Of a DNA stretch of 64,000 nucleotides, positions 1 to 11,383 are shown one piece after another (the stretch's first letter is position 1; every line of letters begins with the position of its first letter). The notes below the pieces were generated by a model that searched no databases, had not been told where the DNA came from, and worked only from the letters and a program-made list of their open reading frames with translations. Origin of the DNA: Ichthyophis bannanicus (Eukaryota > Chordata > Amphibia > Gymnophiona > Ichthyophiidae); the NCBI GenBank assembly GCA_033557465.1, contig JAWIIG010000025.1, forward strand, positions 9,726,501 to 9,790,500, given 5' to 3'. The position numbers were made by a program, and so were the translations under genes.

Positions 1-350
1 CATGCAGCTGCTAGAGGGGGGAGGTGCTGCAATATTACGATTTCAGTGTCTGCTCCATGCGATTGAAAACACGATTATCACAGCATGGGTAGAGGGCTCC
101 CATGTAACTTCGTGGGAATGTTGTCAGACAATACTGCGCTGACTAGATTTATCTTTTAGATATTTCCAGATTCCCACTTTACCAGCTCTGCCTATGTCTC
201 TTTAGCCTGGAAAAAGTCCAGTCCAAAAGGAACACTGTGCCACTCCTGGTCACACATGGAATGTTTATGATAGGGCTGGAATGAAATACATCATTACTGA
301 TTTCACAGTTCACCAGGACCTTTTAACACATGCCTACTACATATGATTAT
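1..350. other. No recognisable feature
   Basis: No coding similarity, terminal repeat or known repeat signature was seen in this stretch. It lies just outside a CR1 3' terminus and may be host sequence or an old unrecognised repeat. Confidence 0.4.
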
Positions 351-386
351 TAATAGAAACATAGAAACATGACAGCAGAAAAAGCG
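351..386 (-). repeat. CR1-type LINE 3' terminus
   Basis: Short repeats of the form 'acatagaa' followed by 'gacagcagaaaaag' are, read on the minus strand, the usual end of this CR1 group (ends in repeats of a TTTCTATG-like unit). Only the extreme 3' end remains. It is cut off by the DIRS copy that starts right after it. The same ending, better preserved, occurs near 19526-19960. Confidence 0.55.
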
Positions 387-388
387 TA

Positions 389-470
389 GTTACTCACCTC
401 TAACAGCTGTTCTCCGGGGACAGCAGGAATCAGTCCTCACATATGGGTGACGTCAGCACCAACGAAAGGG
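389..470 (-). repeat. DIRS A terminal inverted repeat (3' end)
   Basis: The sequence 'gtagttactcacctctaaca' followed by 'tcctcacatatgggtgacg' matches the outer ends of elements B (12848 inward) and G (58271 inward). Only about 80 bases survive before pol-derived sequence begins. Confidence 0.75.
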
Positions 471-2240
471 ACCCCAGGTTGGGGTGCAGGAGAGTGCCCC
501 CCTCCTGAGATAGGAATCCCAGGGTGGTCCCCAAGGGAATGGGGGTCTCCACCATCAACTGGAGGAGCAGCGGAAACCACAGTTGCCTGTGCCTCTGCTA
601 TCAGGATGAGCGAGACCCTGTCACGGAGGGTCCTGAACAAGATCTTGGCAATCAATGGCATAGGAGGGAAGGCGACCATGAGACAAGGAACGCGTCCGCT
701 GCCATCCTGGAGGGGTGGGCCTGCTGGGAACAGAAGCGTGGCAACTGAAAGTTGTCCAGGCTGGAGAACAGGTCCATCACGGGTTCCCCCCAGAGCCGGA
801 AAAGCCGACTGGCTACCCTGGATCTAGCTGCCACTCGTGCAGCTGGAGAACTCTGCTGAGCCTGTCAGCCAGCAGGTTGTCCTGGCCTGGCAGGAACACT
901 GCCCGCAGAAGGATACTCTGTTGGACTGCGTACGAGCAGAGGACCAGTGCTTTCTGACAAAGGGTACTATACCCCATGTTCACATAGAACATCGCCATCT
1001 GGTTGTCTGCCTGGACCAGCACTGGCTGGTGATGCAGGTGGTGAAAGACGACTCTCAGGGCTAGATGTATGGCTTGGAGCTCCAGGAGGTTGATCTGCTG
1101 GGTGCTCTCATCTGGTGACCAGTTGCCCTAAGTGCGAAGATCTCCACAGTGGGCTCCCCAGCTGAGCAGGGAGGTGTCCGTGGTGAGGATCCTTGAGGGC
1201 CTTGGGGCCTGAAAACGCATGCCCGCCTCAAGATGCTGGGGAAACTGCTATCAGATCAGAGAATCCGCCAATTGGCGGGTCACAGAAACTCTGTCTCAGA
1301 GGCGGCCCATGGCCTGAGACCACTGGTCCTGGAGACACCACTGCGTCATCCTCATGTGGAGGCGAGCGTTGGGGGATGACGTGGGCCGTGGAAGCCATGT
1401 GCCCGAAGAGGCGCAGGAGAAGCCGAGCGGGCACTGAGGGACAGTACTGTATGTGCCAAGCCAGAGTCCTGAGACAGTTGGCTTGGTCCCTGGATAGGAA
1501 TGCCTTTGAGAGTTTGACAAACAATTTAATAGTCACCTATAGAGAGTGTCAATCTTTGCCCCAATGAACTCCAGACACTGTGTCGGGAGGAGGTGAGACT
1601 TGGGGTAGTTTATGACAAACCCCAAGTGTTGCAGAACCCGGATGGTGTGTGCAGTGGCCTGCTGCACCTCTGAAGCTGTGCCTCCCTTTATGAGTCAGTC
1701 GTCCAGGTAGGGAAAGACAAAGATCCCCTGGAGCCGGAGGAAGGAGGCCACAACTGCCAGGCATTTTTGTGAAAACTCTTGGGGCAGAGGCCAGGCCGAA
1801 GGGGAGCACCCTGTACTGAAAATGCCTGCCCCCTCACTACGAACCACAGGTTGGGGTGGATGAGGATGTGGGTATAAGCATCCTTGAGATCTAAAGAGCA
1901 TAGCCAATCTCCCTGCTGGAGGTAGGGCAGCAATGTTCCAAGGGAGAGCATCTTGAACTTCTTCCTCACCAGAAATTTGTTGAGGTTGCGCAGGTCGAGG
2001 ATGGGCCTTAGGCCCCCTGTCCTTTTTGGCAAGAGGAAGTATCTGGAGTAGAACCCCTTGCCCTTGAGATGGTGGGGCACTGGTTCCACCACTTTGTCCT
2101 CAAGAAGACCTGTCAACTCCTTCAGAAGAAGGTCCAGGTGGAGGGGAGACCCGAGGGGGCTCTTCCAGGAAATAAGGAGGAGGTGTCTGAGTCAGGTGGA
2201 GGAGGTAACCCTCCCTGCCCAGGAATCGGTGGTGATGGTC
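437..2240 (-). pseudogene. DIRS A pol remnant: RT, RNase H and FPP domain
   Basis: Reverse transcriptase pieces read on the minus strand from about 2116 to 1688: palm motifs RPILDLRNLNKF and CSLDLKDAYTH are clear, and FPYLDD survives near 1700 but is followed by a TGA where related copies have Trp. A connection segment (LLRLFGHMAST) lies at 1536-1228. An RNase H end (PGQDNLLADRLSRVLQ) lies at 1022-813. A trailing domain has DLFSSLDNFQLPRFCS and FPPMPLIAKILF (834-560). At least four frame changes separate these pieces, so no functional protein can be made. Confidence 0.8.
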
Positions 2241-2319
2241 ACCCACCTCTGGGCACAGAGGGCCAGATATCCCCCTGTGGGCTGCTAATCTCCCTAGGGT
2301 AGATAGGCTATGCTCAAGG

Positions 2320-4261
2320 AGTCAAAAAATCCCCCCTGGCTGGGCCGGGGCCGGAGCCAGAGCCTGGGGTTTTGGAGCCTTCTGCTTACGAGGGCTATGC
2401 CCATGTCCCTTGGCCTGCTGACCCTGTTGGGGATCTGGGGAGGCCTGATAAGGTGGGTAGTTTCTGTATACAGCTCCCTTCCTCAGGTAAAAGGACTTTT
2501 TACCTGAACCCTTCTGTCAGGAAGGAGCAGCGGTCTTTTTGGAGAGCCTGGTCCTCATCATGAACTTAGTCTCCAGCTTGGCAGCTTTGTTGGCCATGGG
2601 TTTGCCGAAGAGGTTCTCTCCTTGGCAGGGGACATTGACCAATTTGTCCTGAACCCACTGCTCGAGGTCGGACGACTGTAGTCAAGCTTGGTGGTGTACA
2701 CTGATGCCCGCTGCCACTACTCGAGCCGCTGACTCAAGCCCATGAATTTGGAGCATTCACGGACTGCTTTGGCCAGGTTCTTGAACCGCTGCAAGGGTTC
2801 CTCGGAGAGACCAGCTGAGAACACGGCGAGTTCCTTCGCCATGTCTCTCAGGTACATGCCCATGTACAGCTGGTAGGCCTGGATGCGGCCGATGAGCATT
2901 GAGTCCTGATAACACTTTTTGCCGAGGGCGTCCAGAATGCGGGCCTCCCTGCCGGGGGGGCACCGAGGAGTGTGTCTTCTGGCTTTTCAGCTGACGCATG
3001 ACCAACTGCACCACCATGGAGTTATGCGGCAGCTGTGACTTTTGAATATCAGGCTCCAGCAGACTCGATACATCGAATCGAGCCATTTGCTCACCACCAG
3101 TACCGAAGCCAGTGTCTCCCACATTCGGAGCATCAGACGTTCCAGGATGGGAGGTATGGGCACCATGAGCGATTCCCACAGAGGGGCCTCAACCTGGAGG
3201 ATTTCCAACTCATCCACCCAAGGGTCCTCCTCAGACTTGGTCGGGAATGCCAGGGCCTTAGACATGTCCTTGACAAAATCAAGGAAGCCCATATCCTTGG
3301 GCGGGGACTGCCATCGAGGCTCTGAGACGGGAGAGTCAGATGGGACGTTGCGGTGGTGACAGATATCAGGGGACTCCTTGTCCTCCGTCTCCCTCTTGGA
3401 GTAGTCTGTTGAGGATTCATAGGAGGGCTGATCCGCAGGCCTCAGTGCCCCCGATGCCCTGCAAGCCAGTGCTCAGCATACTTGTTGGGGATGACCGCGG
3501 TCCCATCAAGCAGGACTCAGATTGCAACCTCGGCCGAGGATCGACTCGAGGCCGAAAGACCTCGAGGATCAGCTCGGCATTCAGGGACATCTTGGAGATT
3601 GAGGTCCCGGTGTCAGGGCAGATGAACCGGTTGTGCCGGACAACAGCACCCGCTGCTGGTCCATGAAGGCAGACAAACTGCGCTCCAGGGCCACCATTCT
3701 GGATTCCAGACCAGAAGGCTCTGCAGCCTTCAGCGCTGGCATCAGGGGACTCTGGCCTGATGCTGGCTCCCCCAAAGGGGAATCCTTGACGAGGATGGTG
3801 TCTGGGGACTGAGGCCGGTCCACAGTCAGATCCTTTCGGGGGACCTTCGCAGGCTGCTCCTTCTCCGATGCCTTGGATGAACGTCTCGAACTGCGGGACC
3901 GGGCTTGGGGAGCACTTGGCCAGTCGGAGCCATCCAAGGACGCCGCCTTTGAGGGTTTCTTTTTCTTCATGGGTTCCCTTGAGGGAGACTCCCTTTCTGA
4001 GGACCCATGATGAGATTCGGGTTCGGAAGGTTCCGTCCGAGATGTCGGGGCCTCAGATGAGGCCCTGGCCTTCGGAGGCACCGGGGACTTAGGTAAAAAC
4101 TTATCGTGCTGCTGCTGGTGGCTCTTGAGGGCCTTACTGGATATCCTCTTGCAGAGACCGCAGGCTGCTGGGTCGTGGTCTGGCCTAAGGTAGCGGAGAC
4201 AGCAGTCGTGTGTGTCGGTCAAAGACAATTTTAGAGCACCGATCACACTTCTTAAAGTCAC
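2320..4261 (-). pseudogene. DIRS A gag-like remnant
   Basis: The N-terminal frame (4261-3581) has the conserved Cys/His cluster DTHDCCLRYLRPDHDPAACG, followed by a Ser/Glu/Lys-rich linker. This matches the start of the gag-like proteins of B (8261) and G (63635). Later fragments at 3292-2757 (FLDFVKDMSKALAFP, VPPILERLMLRMWE, QAYQLYMGMYLRDMAKELA) are the conserved C-terminal half. The initiating region and several joints are lost to frameshifts. Confidence 0.75.
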
Positions 4262-4395
4262 TGGTTAGCCATGGGGAAAAAAAGTACCCCTGTGAGGTCG
4301 AAGACTCTCCAGGCTACCAGTGGGAAAAAAAGGGCGTGAAGGTGCCACAAAAAGAAAAGAATGAAAACTATAAAAATAGACCGAACTCGATGCCT

Positions 4396-4776
4396 AGGCA
4401 ACGAGATGCGGGTGCTGTTGATGGAATTTAAGACTGAGATTAAAACTGAAATTAAAGTGCCGATGGGGGAGATGAAAGAAATGTTGGATGACATGAGGCA
4501 GGAGAGTGCTGAGCTGGGGCACCACACTGAAGAGTTGGAACAGAGGACCGATTAACAGGATGAGGCACTGGTGAGACTGATCGCCCGAGTGGATAAAATG
4601 GATCTGTTGTGGAGTGAGATGCAATATAAATTGGAGGCTAAAGAAAAATCATATGAGGTGCTGAACGTGCGTATATGCAAAGTGTCCAATACAGAACAGT
4701 ATGTGAATGTGGAGGAGGTGACTCATTGTGTGTATCACCTGGTGCTTAACAATGGGAGCACTGGTGAAGGAGAGAA
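4396..4776 (+). mobile_element. L1-like LINE ORF1 coiled-coil remnant
   Basis: Two short plus-strand frames separated by a stop encode a charged heptad-like segment (EFKTEIKTEIKVPMGEMKEM, ELGHHTEELEQRTD, then RVDKMDLLWSEMQYKLEAKE). Spacing and wording resemble the coiled coil of L1/Tx1-type ORF1 proteins up to the start of their RNA-binding domain. No RT of that family is present, and the fragment abuts an L2-type LINE. Assignment rests on motif resemblance only. Confidence 0.5.
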
Positions 4777-6042
4777 TTGGGCCATAGAGCACACGAAACA
4801 CTCGACGACAGCCAACACGGATTTCGTCCCAACCACGGTGTCGAAACGCTACTGATCTACCTCTTCGACAGCATCCTTAGAATAATTGACAACACCAGGA
4901 ACGGAATCATAATGATATTCATCGACATCTCCTCAGCCTTCGACACAGTGGACCACAACACGCTCCTGGAAAGACTACAGAACACTGGTATACACGGTAT
5001 CACACTGAAATGGTTCCACTCATACCTAACCGAAAGACAGCTACAGGTCAAGGTGGGACACATCACATCCCGACCCATCAAAGTCCGTCAAGGAGTACCT
5101 CAAGGTTCTGCGCTCTCAGCACTCCTATTTAACATCTACATCCAACCAATATGCAACATCATGAAAGAGAACAACATTCAATACACGATCTATGCGGACG
5201 ACATCATGATATACACCCCGATATCAATCGACAACCCGGACTTCTCTAAGATAACAGACTGCCTTACACAAATGACCAGTTGGTGTCAAAACAACAACCT
5301 CGCCATAAACTACAACAAGACTGAAGCTTTAATCATCACTCGGAACCAAAGCTTCATACACCCACCAAATCTAAAGATACAAAACATTACTATACCAATA
5401 AGGTCAGAAGTGAGATACCTCGGGGTTACGCTGGACAATAAACTCAATCTCAAGACACACATAGACAAAACAATACAAAAAGCCTACTACAAGATGCGAA
5501 TCATCAGGAGACTGAAACCACTCCTCGCCCCAGAACACTTCCGTACCGTCTGTCAAGCACTGATAACCCCTCTACTGGACTTCTGCAATCCGATATACCT
5601 TGGACTACCGAAACAAGCCATCAAACCACTCCAACTGGCACAAAACACCGCAGCACGAATCATATCCGGAACTGCAAGACAGGAGCACATCACACCCACC
5701 TTAAAGGACTTACACTGGCTTCCAATCGATGCACGCATCAGATACAAAACTATCATAAACCTATTTAAGATAAAACAGCAAACATCAGCCAACAGCCTGC
5801 ACACCCTCATACAACCAGACACCAGCACACGTCCTAGAAGAAAACAAACACACAACCGAGTCAGCACCCCAAGTGAATACAAACACACACGCAAGGACAC
5901 AACAGACAGAGCACTCTCCATGGCTGCTCCAACAATATGGAACAAACTACCGGACGATTTGAGAGCAACTACAGACCTCAAGGACTTCAGAAAACAGCTG
6001 AAAACCATGCTGTTCATAGAACACTATGGACACATCACATAA
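4777..6042 (+). CDS. LINE reverse transcriptase (421 codons open, N-terminus missing)
   Basis: An uninterrupted frame covers most of the RT domain and the C-terminal region of an L2/CR1-group ORF2 protein. Visible blocks in order: HGFRPNHGVETLL, FIDISSAFDTVDH (motif A, with catalytic Asp), QGVPQGSALS (motif B), YADDIMIY (motif C, both Asp kept), LGVTLDNKLN, and a C-terminal WNKLPDDLRATTDLKDFRKQL block. The enzyme would copy LINE RNA into DNA at a nicked target. The frame's first ATG is not a natural start, because the endonuclease and the start of the RT are absent. The open frame suggests a relatively recent copy. Confidence 0.85.
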   Translation: MGHRAHETLDDSQHGFRPNHGVETLLIYLFDSILRIIDNTRNGIIMIFIDISSAFDTVDHNTLLERLQNTGIHGITLKWFHSYLTERQLQVKVGHITSRPIKVRQGVPQGSALSALLFNIYIQPICNIMKENNIQYTIYADDIMIYTPISIDNPDFSKITDCLTQMTSWCQNNNLAINYNKTEALIITRNQSFIHPPNLKIQNITIPIRSEVRYLGVTLDNKLNLKTHIDKTIQKAYYKMRIIRRLKPLLAPEHFRTVCQALITPLLDFCNPIYLGLPKQAIKPLQLAQNTAARIISGTARQEHITPTLKDLHWLPIDARIRYKTIINLFKIKQQTSANSLHTLIQPDTSTRPRRKQTHNRVSTPSEYKHTRKDTTDRALSMAAPTIWNKLPDDLRATTDLKDFRKQLKTMLFIEHYGHIT

Positions 6043-6305
6043 ACTAAGTAACTGTATAGCAGCACACGTTACCGCCTAACACTATATGTATATAAAATGT
6101 TTTTAGCACCACTGTATATAGCCCACATTGTACATAGCTCAAACCAATCTAGCTCACAATACAACACACACCCAACTAAATTTCCACCCTCACTGCATGT
6201 ATAACACACTCACACTACCAGATTGTTTGCTGTGATACCACCTTGATTATTATGATAAGGCGGTTTAGAAATACTGTTAAATAAAAAAAATAAATAAATA
6301 AATAG
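4777..6305 (+). mobile_element. L2/CR1-group LINE, 5'-truncated
   Basis: The 3' part of a LINE: a long RT frame, about 260 bases of 3' UTR, then an AT-rich tail of AATAAATAAAT units ending near 6305. The tail is preceded by 'aaggcggtttagaaat', the kind of 3' hairpin end shared with the SINE tail at 57620-57660. The endonuclease half is missing, as expected from 5' truncation during target-primed reverse transcription. Confidence 0.85.
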
Positions 6306-6520
6306 AGCAGGTACACCATGTCTTGGGACCCCAGAGATTAGACTTACCCCAGGATTTAGTGGTCTGTTTGTTACATGTCCCCTTAAAAGGGAAAGCACAG
6401 GCAATGCCAGAGATTGAGATGGATGGACATAAGATAGACTTGCATGGAGACTTATCAGCGATCATGCTACATAAGAGATAAGTTGAAAGAGGTTACGAGC
6501 GTGCTGAAGAAGCATGCAGT
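6306..6520. other. No confident feature between two LINE tails
   Basis: A plus-strand reading frame without clear family resemblance runs through part of this stretch (HHVLGPQRLDLPQDL). I could not assign it. Confidence 0.3.
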
Positions 6521-6893
6521 CCACATGGAAAACAGCTTTTTCGGCTGCGGCCCCGACTTTGTGGAATGCTTTACCAGCACCCTTATGTACTGAACTGAAT
6601 TTCAGGACTTTCAAGCGGATGCGCAAAACTCATCTTTTTGAATTTGTTTTTAACATTCAATCAAATAGTTAATCTCCTGAGGTGGACGGTGCTTTATGCC
6701 GGATCTAGCAGGCGTTGTCTCTGATGCACTGTGTGTTTGTATGTGTTTTTCGTTTTTCACCCTTTTCTTACGATTCTTTTGCTGTCCTGTTTATATATGG
6801 AGTTTCTTTCTTTTTTTTCTACTGTTCTTTTAAATTATTGTAAACCGCATAGATTGCGTATACTGTTGCGGTATATCAAATACAATTAATCAC
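6521..6893 (+). mobile_element. LINE 3' end (L2/CR1 group)
   Basis: Plus-strand translation gives the last RT-protein block (TLWNALPAPLCTELNFRTFK, then KTHLFEFVF). It is followed by a 3' UTR ending in 'ttgtaaaccgcatagattg' and 'gcggtatatcaaatacaatt', the standard ending of this LINE group. Only the last few hundred bases are present. Confidence 0.7.
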
Positions 6894-7190
6894 AACCATA
6901 CTGATGGTAATTTCTGCTTGAGCTATGGATTAGCCACAGTGGCGTGTCCCACCGTAACCACCTACTGAAGGAGGCATAGAAGGACCTCCGGGGCATTGGC
7001 CTTATGAAGGATCAACCACCAAAGCCCAGTGGTGAGGGCTTGGGCCTAGTGCAACGTACAAAGTGATAGTGGATCTCAGTAGGTGGCTAGCGCCTGAAAA
7101 GGCAATCTGCTAGATCACCTGTATCTGTATCACCCTTGGGATGAGGTGCCCAGTGGACACAGTGGATAAATAAAAAGAAAGATTGGTATA
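6894..7190. other. Unassigned repeat-like sequence
   Basis: No coding similarity was seen. The stretch lies between two LINE fragments on opposite strands and may be a 3' UTR or an unrecognised SINE. Confidence 0.3.
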
Positions 7191-7854
7191 AAAGATTTTG
7201 TGTATGATGAGCAAGATTTTAAATATGACCTAATAAGTTATCGAGACAATGATAGTGTATGTAAAGTGTTGTAAGAATATTGTTTTTCTGAGAATCATGG
7301 ATGAGTTGGATAGTTATCGTCCGTGTGTTTTGAACGCGCTTCCATGAGGATACAGGGAACCCAAGGTATTCAACAATGCCATCATCAAGCCTAGATAATA
7401 TTAATGCAGATGCTGCTGTGGTAAGAGCATCTTGAGTGAGGTAGGACTTTGTGGAGCAAAGCTGATGGAGGAAGAAGAAGCAAAATTTAACAGAAGAAAT
7501 TTGTTAGTTGAATGAGAGAGAGAAAGATCAAATAAACGACCTAAGACTTTCAGGATCAATGTAAGATCTTGGCCTAACAGCTAGGGTGCCACTGAAGGGC
7601 AAAAGTCCCAGCCAGTAATCCTCATGGCGTGGGATTTGGTCACATTAAGTTTCAATTTAGCCAGGAGGCTATGGCACTGAGGCAACTATTCAGAGGAGAA
7701 AGATTAGGAGGCAAGAAATTGCTGGGATAGATGAGTTGAATGTCACCAGCATGAAAATAAGGATTAAAGCCTTGAGTCTGGATAAGAGTGGCCAGAGGGC
7801 TGATAAAGAGATTGAAAAGGGGATGGGAAAGAATGGCACCCTGGGGTATCCCAC
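7190..7854 (-). mobile_element. LINE, downstream half, split by DIRS B
   Basis: The minus strand from 7854 downward reads GIPQGAILSHPLFNLFISPLA (motif B region), then PYFHAGDIQLIYP, a decayed motif C in which the two Asp are partly lost (A-G-D). It continues into the thumb and C-terminal region with stops. The upstream half of the same LINE lies at 12849-13203 on the same strand. The two are separated exactly by the plus-strand DIRS B. Confidence 0.8.
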
Positions 7855-8030
7855 GTTCTCCAAGAACAAGCAGGAAGTCAGTCCTCACATATGGATGACG
7901 TCGGCACCGACGGAGCACGCGCGGAGCATTTCCCCAACTTTCAAAGAAAGCCTTTGGGAATGCCACCATACATGCGTGGTCCTCTTCCTGCCCAAAGATG
8001 TCATCTTACTCAGTCTCCCTTTTTCCGCGG
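7855..8030 (+). repeat. DIRS B left terminal inverted repeat
   Basis: The block running from 'ttctccaagaacaagcagga' to 'gtcatcttactcagtc' is repeated in inverted orientation at 12848-12675. Both copies share the 'cagtcctcacatatgg' and 'gcggagcatttcccca' segments. Confidence 0.85.
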
Positions 8031-8260
8031 AGCCCTTCAGATATGCGTCTCATCCCCAGAAAAAGCTTTTTCTGTTTCCAACTGGTTTTTGCTATCTGGC
8101 CTTCGCCGGTCCTCTTCCTGTCTCTCGAGCACCTCTGCTTCGGCCTTGGTTTCGGGTTTCTTCCCTTTTGCCTTTTTGTGTTTTACCGCGCTTTTGCACT
8201 TTTTTAACCGCTGGCCAAGTCGAGGGTCTTTGTCCTCACAGGGGTCTGTTTCCCCCAATG

Positions 8261-9420
8261 GCCTCCAGTTTTAAGAAATGTGATAGATGTTCAAAAAACA
8301 TGTCACTCATGCACACCCATGACTGTTGTCTCAGGTGTCTAGGAGCTGACCATGACCCGGAGCTATGCTCCCTCTGTAAGAAGATGTCCTCCAAGGCCAC
8401 CCAGAGTTGTAAGCAGAAGCTGGATGATCCCTTCTGTAAGGCAGCCCTGGTATCCCCGGTAGCCTCCCGCTTCTCGGCTCTGCAACACTTGAAGTCTCCC
8501 AAGGCTCCTCCCTGGGCCCAGAGGCACTCTGACCAGGGGTCACCAGAACGTGAGTAGAAGAAGAAGGAGGCCGCGAAGACTTTGTCGGGGGCGCCAGACA
8601 AGCATGAGAGGTCACGCGCCCAGTCTCTCAGCCCACCTCGGCAAACTGGAGTCGGAGAGGGAGCAGCTCAGTAAGGTACCTCAAACCAATACGGAGGCCT
8701 CTGGCGAAGGCACCCGGTCTCCCGAGGGTCGTCCCAGCGAAGACCTCCTCTTCTCCTCAACACCCAACCTGGTCACCCCAGCATCGGTGTCGCAGGGCCT
8801 CACTCCCAAGTGGGAGGCCCGGATGCTGGCCTTGGAGCACAGCATTTCTGTGTTCCTCACTGCCCAACAGGCATTGGTGCCTCGAGACTGCAGGGACCTC
8901 GACAACTCTCTGGGCCACCAAAGTGACCCCCCAAGAACCAAAAGCCTCGTGAAGATCCTCGGCGTGGGTCTCGATCTCCATCCCAGTCCTCAGGTGCTAG
9001 ATCTTCTCAGGCGAGCACCTCCGGCTCCGGGCAGGTTTTGGCCTCGGAAGCCGATCTTGAGTCCTCCACGGACTACTCAGAGTGTGAGTCCGACGGGGAA
9101 ACCTCCCCAGAGAGACAATCCCACCAAGACCACTCCTTGGACCCCTCTCTGCCAACCCAGAGGCGGTGGTCACCTCCTGAAGACACCTCCTTTCTGGAGT
9201 TTATCCGGGACATGGCACGGGCTCTAGCGCTTGCCACCGAGTCAATAGAGGAGTTCGATATTCTTCAATATGAAGCCCCTCCAAAGGAAGCTCTCTTGGT
9301 GCCAGTTCCTCCCATTCTGAACAAACTCCTCCTCCTCCGCACCAGAAGGGGCTCCCGTACAAGGGCTACCCGTCCTACCCGCTGGCGTCGACCCCCATTC
9401 AGGGCAGTCAGAGCATGAGC
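8261..9420 (+). pseudogene. DIRS B gag-like gene, frameshifted
   Basis: The ATG at 8261 opens MASSFKKCDRCSKNMSLM, followed by THDCCLRCLGADHDPELCSL. These Cys/His pairs form the zinc-binding N-terminus seen in gag of G and A. The frame stops at 8557, and homology continues in other frames to about 9418, where FLEFIRDMARALALA and LVPVPPILNKLLLL match the conserved gag core. The C-terminal third found in G (GMYLRDLAKELAGF) is not evident, so an internal deletion is likely. Confidence 0.75.
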
Positions 9421-9427
9421 ACAGCCC

Positions 9428-11383
9428 ATGGCCCTCGTAAACCGAAAGGTCGCAAGACCCAACCCCCGACGCCAGCTCAGCCAACCTCGGGGTTTTGACA
9501 CCATCGGCATAGCCTCTCGTCCGCTGACAGGGCGGCTGTCTGTCAGGGGGTCTCTGGTCCACTTCTCCTACAGGTGGGAGTCCATCTCCACCGACGCCTG
9601 GATCCTCCAGGTCGTTCGGGAGGGCTCTCTCCTCCATCTGGACCAGCTCCCTCCTCCGTACTTCACCGGGGAGCCAAGTTGGCTTTGCCAGCACCAGGCC
9701 TTCCTGAGTCAGGAGCTCGCAGGCCTCCTCGAGGACGGGGCGGTAGAACCAGTCCCACCGCACTTCCGAGGACAGAGGTTTTTCTCTCAATACTTCCTTG
9801 TCCCAAAGCAGACAGGGGGCCTTTGGCCTATCCTCGACCTGCGGAACCTAAACAAGTTTCTAGTGCGGGAGAAGTTCAGGATGCTCTCCCTTGGAACATT
9901 ACTGTCCTACCTCCAGCAGGGCGAATGGCTGTGCTCCTTGGACTTAAAGGATGCTTACACTCACATCCTCGTCCATCCCAAGCACAGAAAGTACCTCCAC
10001 TTTATGGTTCAGGGAAACCATTACCAGTACAGGGTGCTTCCCTTCGGCCTCGCATCCGCCCTGCGTTTCTTCATGAAATGCCTGGCCTTGGCTACAGTCC
10101 ACCTCCGGCTGCAGGGCACCTTCATCTATCCATATCTATATGACTGGCTCGTAACAGGAGGCATGGCCTCTGAAGCCCTGCAGGCCATTGACCACAACAT
10201 TCACCTCCTGGAGCATCTGGGGTTCATGATCAATTACCAAAGTCCCACCTCACTCCAGTTCAGTCCCTGGAGTTCATCGGGGCTCACTTGGACACCCTGT
10301 GGGCCATGGCTTTCCTTCCTCAGGACAGGGCGGACCACCTCATGTCCCTGGCATCCAAAGTGTGGTGCCACAGGGCCGTCTCGGCCCAGACGATGTTTCG
10401 CCTTCTCGGCCACAAGGCCTCCATGGTCCATGTCGTGCCCAATGCCTATCTCAACAAGCGGGCGGCACAATGCTACCTCCGAGCACAATGGGCACAGTCA
10501 ACCGGCTGTCTCAGAGACCCCATCTCGGTCTCTTCCAGCATGGCAGAGTCTCTCACTTGGTGGCAGGAGTCTCGGAACCTGCTTCGAGGTATGCCCTTCC
10601 AAGCTCCGGAGAATCAGGTGGTCTTGACTATGGATGCCTCCCTGGTGGACTGGGGATCCCACTGTGAGCGGTGGTGCACACAAGGGACCTGGTCCCTCGA
10701 GGAGTCCGGGCAGCAGATCAACCTGCGGGAGCTCCGGGCCATTCGCCTTGCACTCAAGGCTTTCAGGGACCGCCTGCAGCACCGAGCGATGCTGGTCCAA
10801 CCAGATCATGATTTTCTATGTGAACAAACAAGGAAGTACCAGTTCCTACAGCCTCTGTTCAGAGGCGACAGCCCTATGCTTTTTTGCGGTGAGCCAGGGC
10901 ATGACCATCCGGGCCACTTATCTCCTGGGCCAGGACAATGCATTGGCAAACCGGCTCAGCAGAGTCCTCCAGTCGAACGAGTGGCGCCTGTGTCCCTGGA
11001 CGGCGCAGCGGCTCTTCCAGCATTGGGGGACTCCAGACCTGGACCTTTTCGCCAATCCTGCGAATTCGCAGCTCCCCCGGTTTTGTAGTCCCCTCCCACA
11101 CCCGGGCAGGGTGGCCCCAGATGCCTTACTCATCTCGTGGGAAACGACGCCCCTCATTGCCCAGACCCTTCTCAAGGTCCAGCGGGACAGGGCCTCGATG
11201 ATTCTCATAGTCCTGAGGTGGTCCAGGCAGCCTTGGTTTCTCCTGCTTCTCTGTCTCTCGATGGAGCCCCTGGTCTCTCCTGGGTTTTCACCGGAGCTGC
11301 TGACACAGGAGGAGGGTCTTCTACTTCACCCCAATCTGAGGTCCCTATCCCTCACAGCTTGGTGGCTGAGTGGGTCGTTTTAG
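9428..11383 (+). pseudogene. DIRS B reverse transcriptase/RNase H, catalytically dead
   Basis: The RT frame 9428-10627 carries GLWPILDLRNLNKFL, CSLDLKDAYTHILVH and LPFGLASAL. The active-site Y-L-D-D is Y-L-Y-D here: codon 10139-10141 is TAT where relatives have an Asp codon, which removes a metal-binding residue. The connection and RNase H regions continue in a second frame (10288-11088: LTMDASLVDWG, LRELRAIRLAL) and then a third (10634-11383: YVNKQG, LGQDNALANRLSR). The third frame ends in a domain with LDLFANPANSQLPRFCS. Confidence 0.85.

Larger units (their letters stand above)
387..4395 (-). mobile_element. DIRS-type retrotransposon A (decayed, recombinase lost)
   Basis: A minus-strand tyrosine-recombinase retrotransposon. 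From high to low coordinates it holds a gag-like region, reverse transcriptase, RNase H and an FPP-containing domain. It then passes directly into a short terminal repeat at about 389-470 (motif 'tcctcacatatgggtgacg', shared with elements B and G). The recombinase gene and internal complementary region present in B and G are missing, so this is an internal-deletion derivative. The 5' terminal repeat is also missing: the element runs out near 4395, where an L1-like fragment starts. All frames carry stops and frameshifts. Confidence 0.85.

Noticed and set aside
4777..4900. The ATG at 4777 as the true start of the LINE protein
   Set aside because: The RT domain begins mid-domain here; endonuclease and early RT are missing, so the ATG is incidental.
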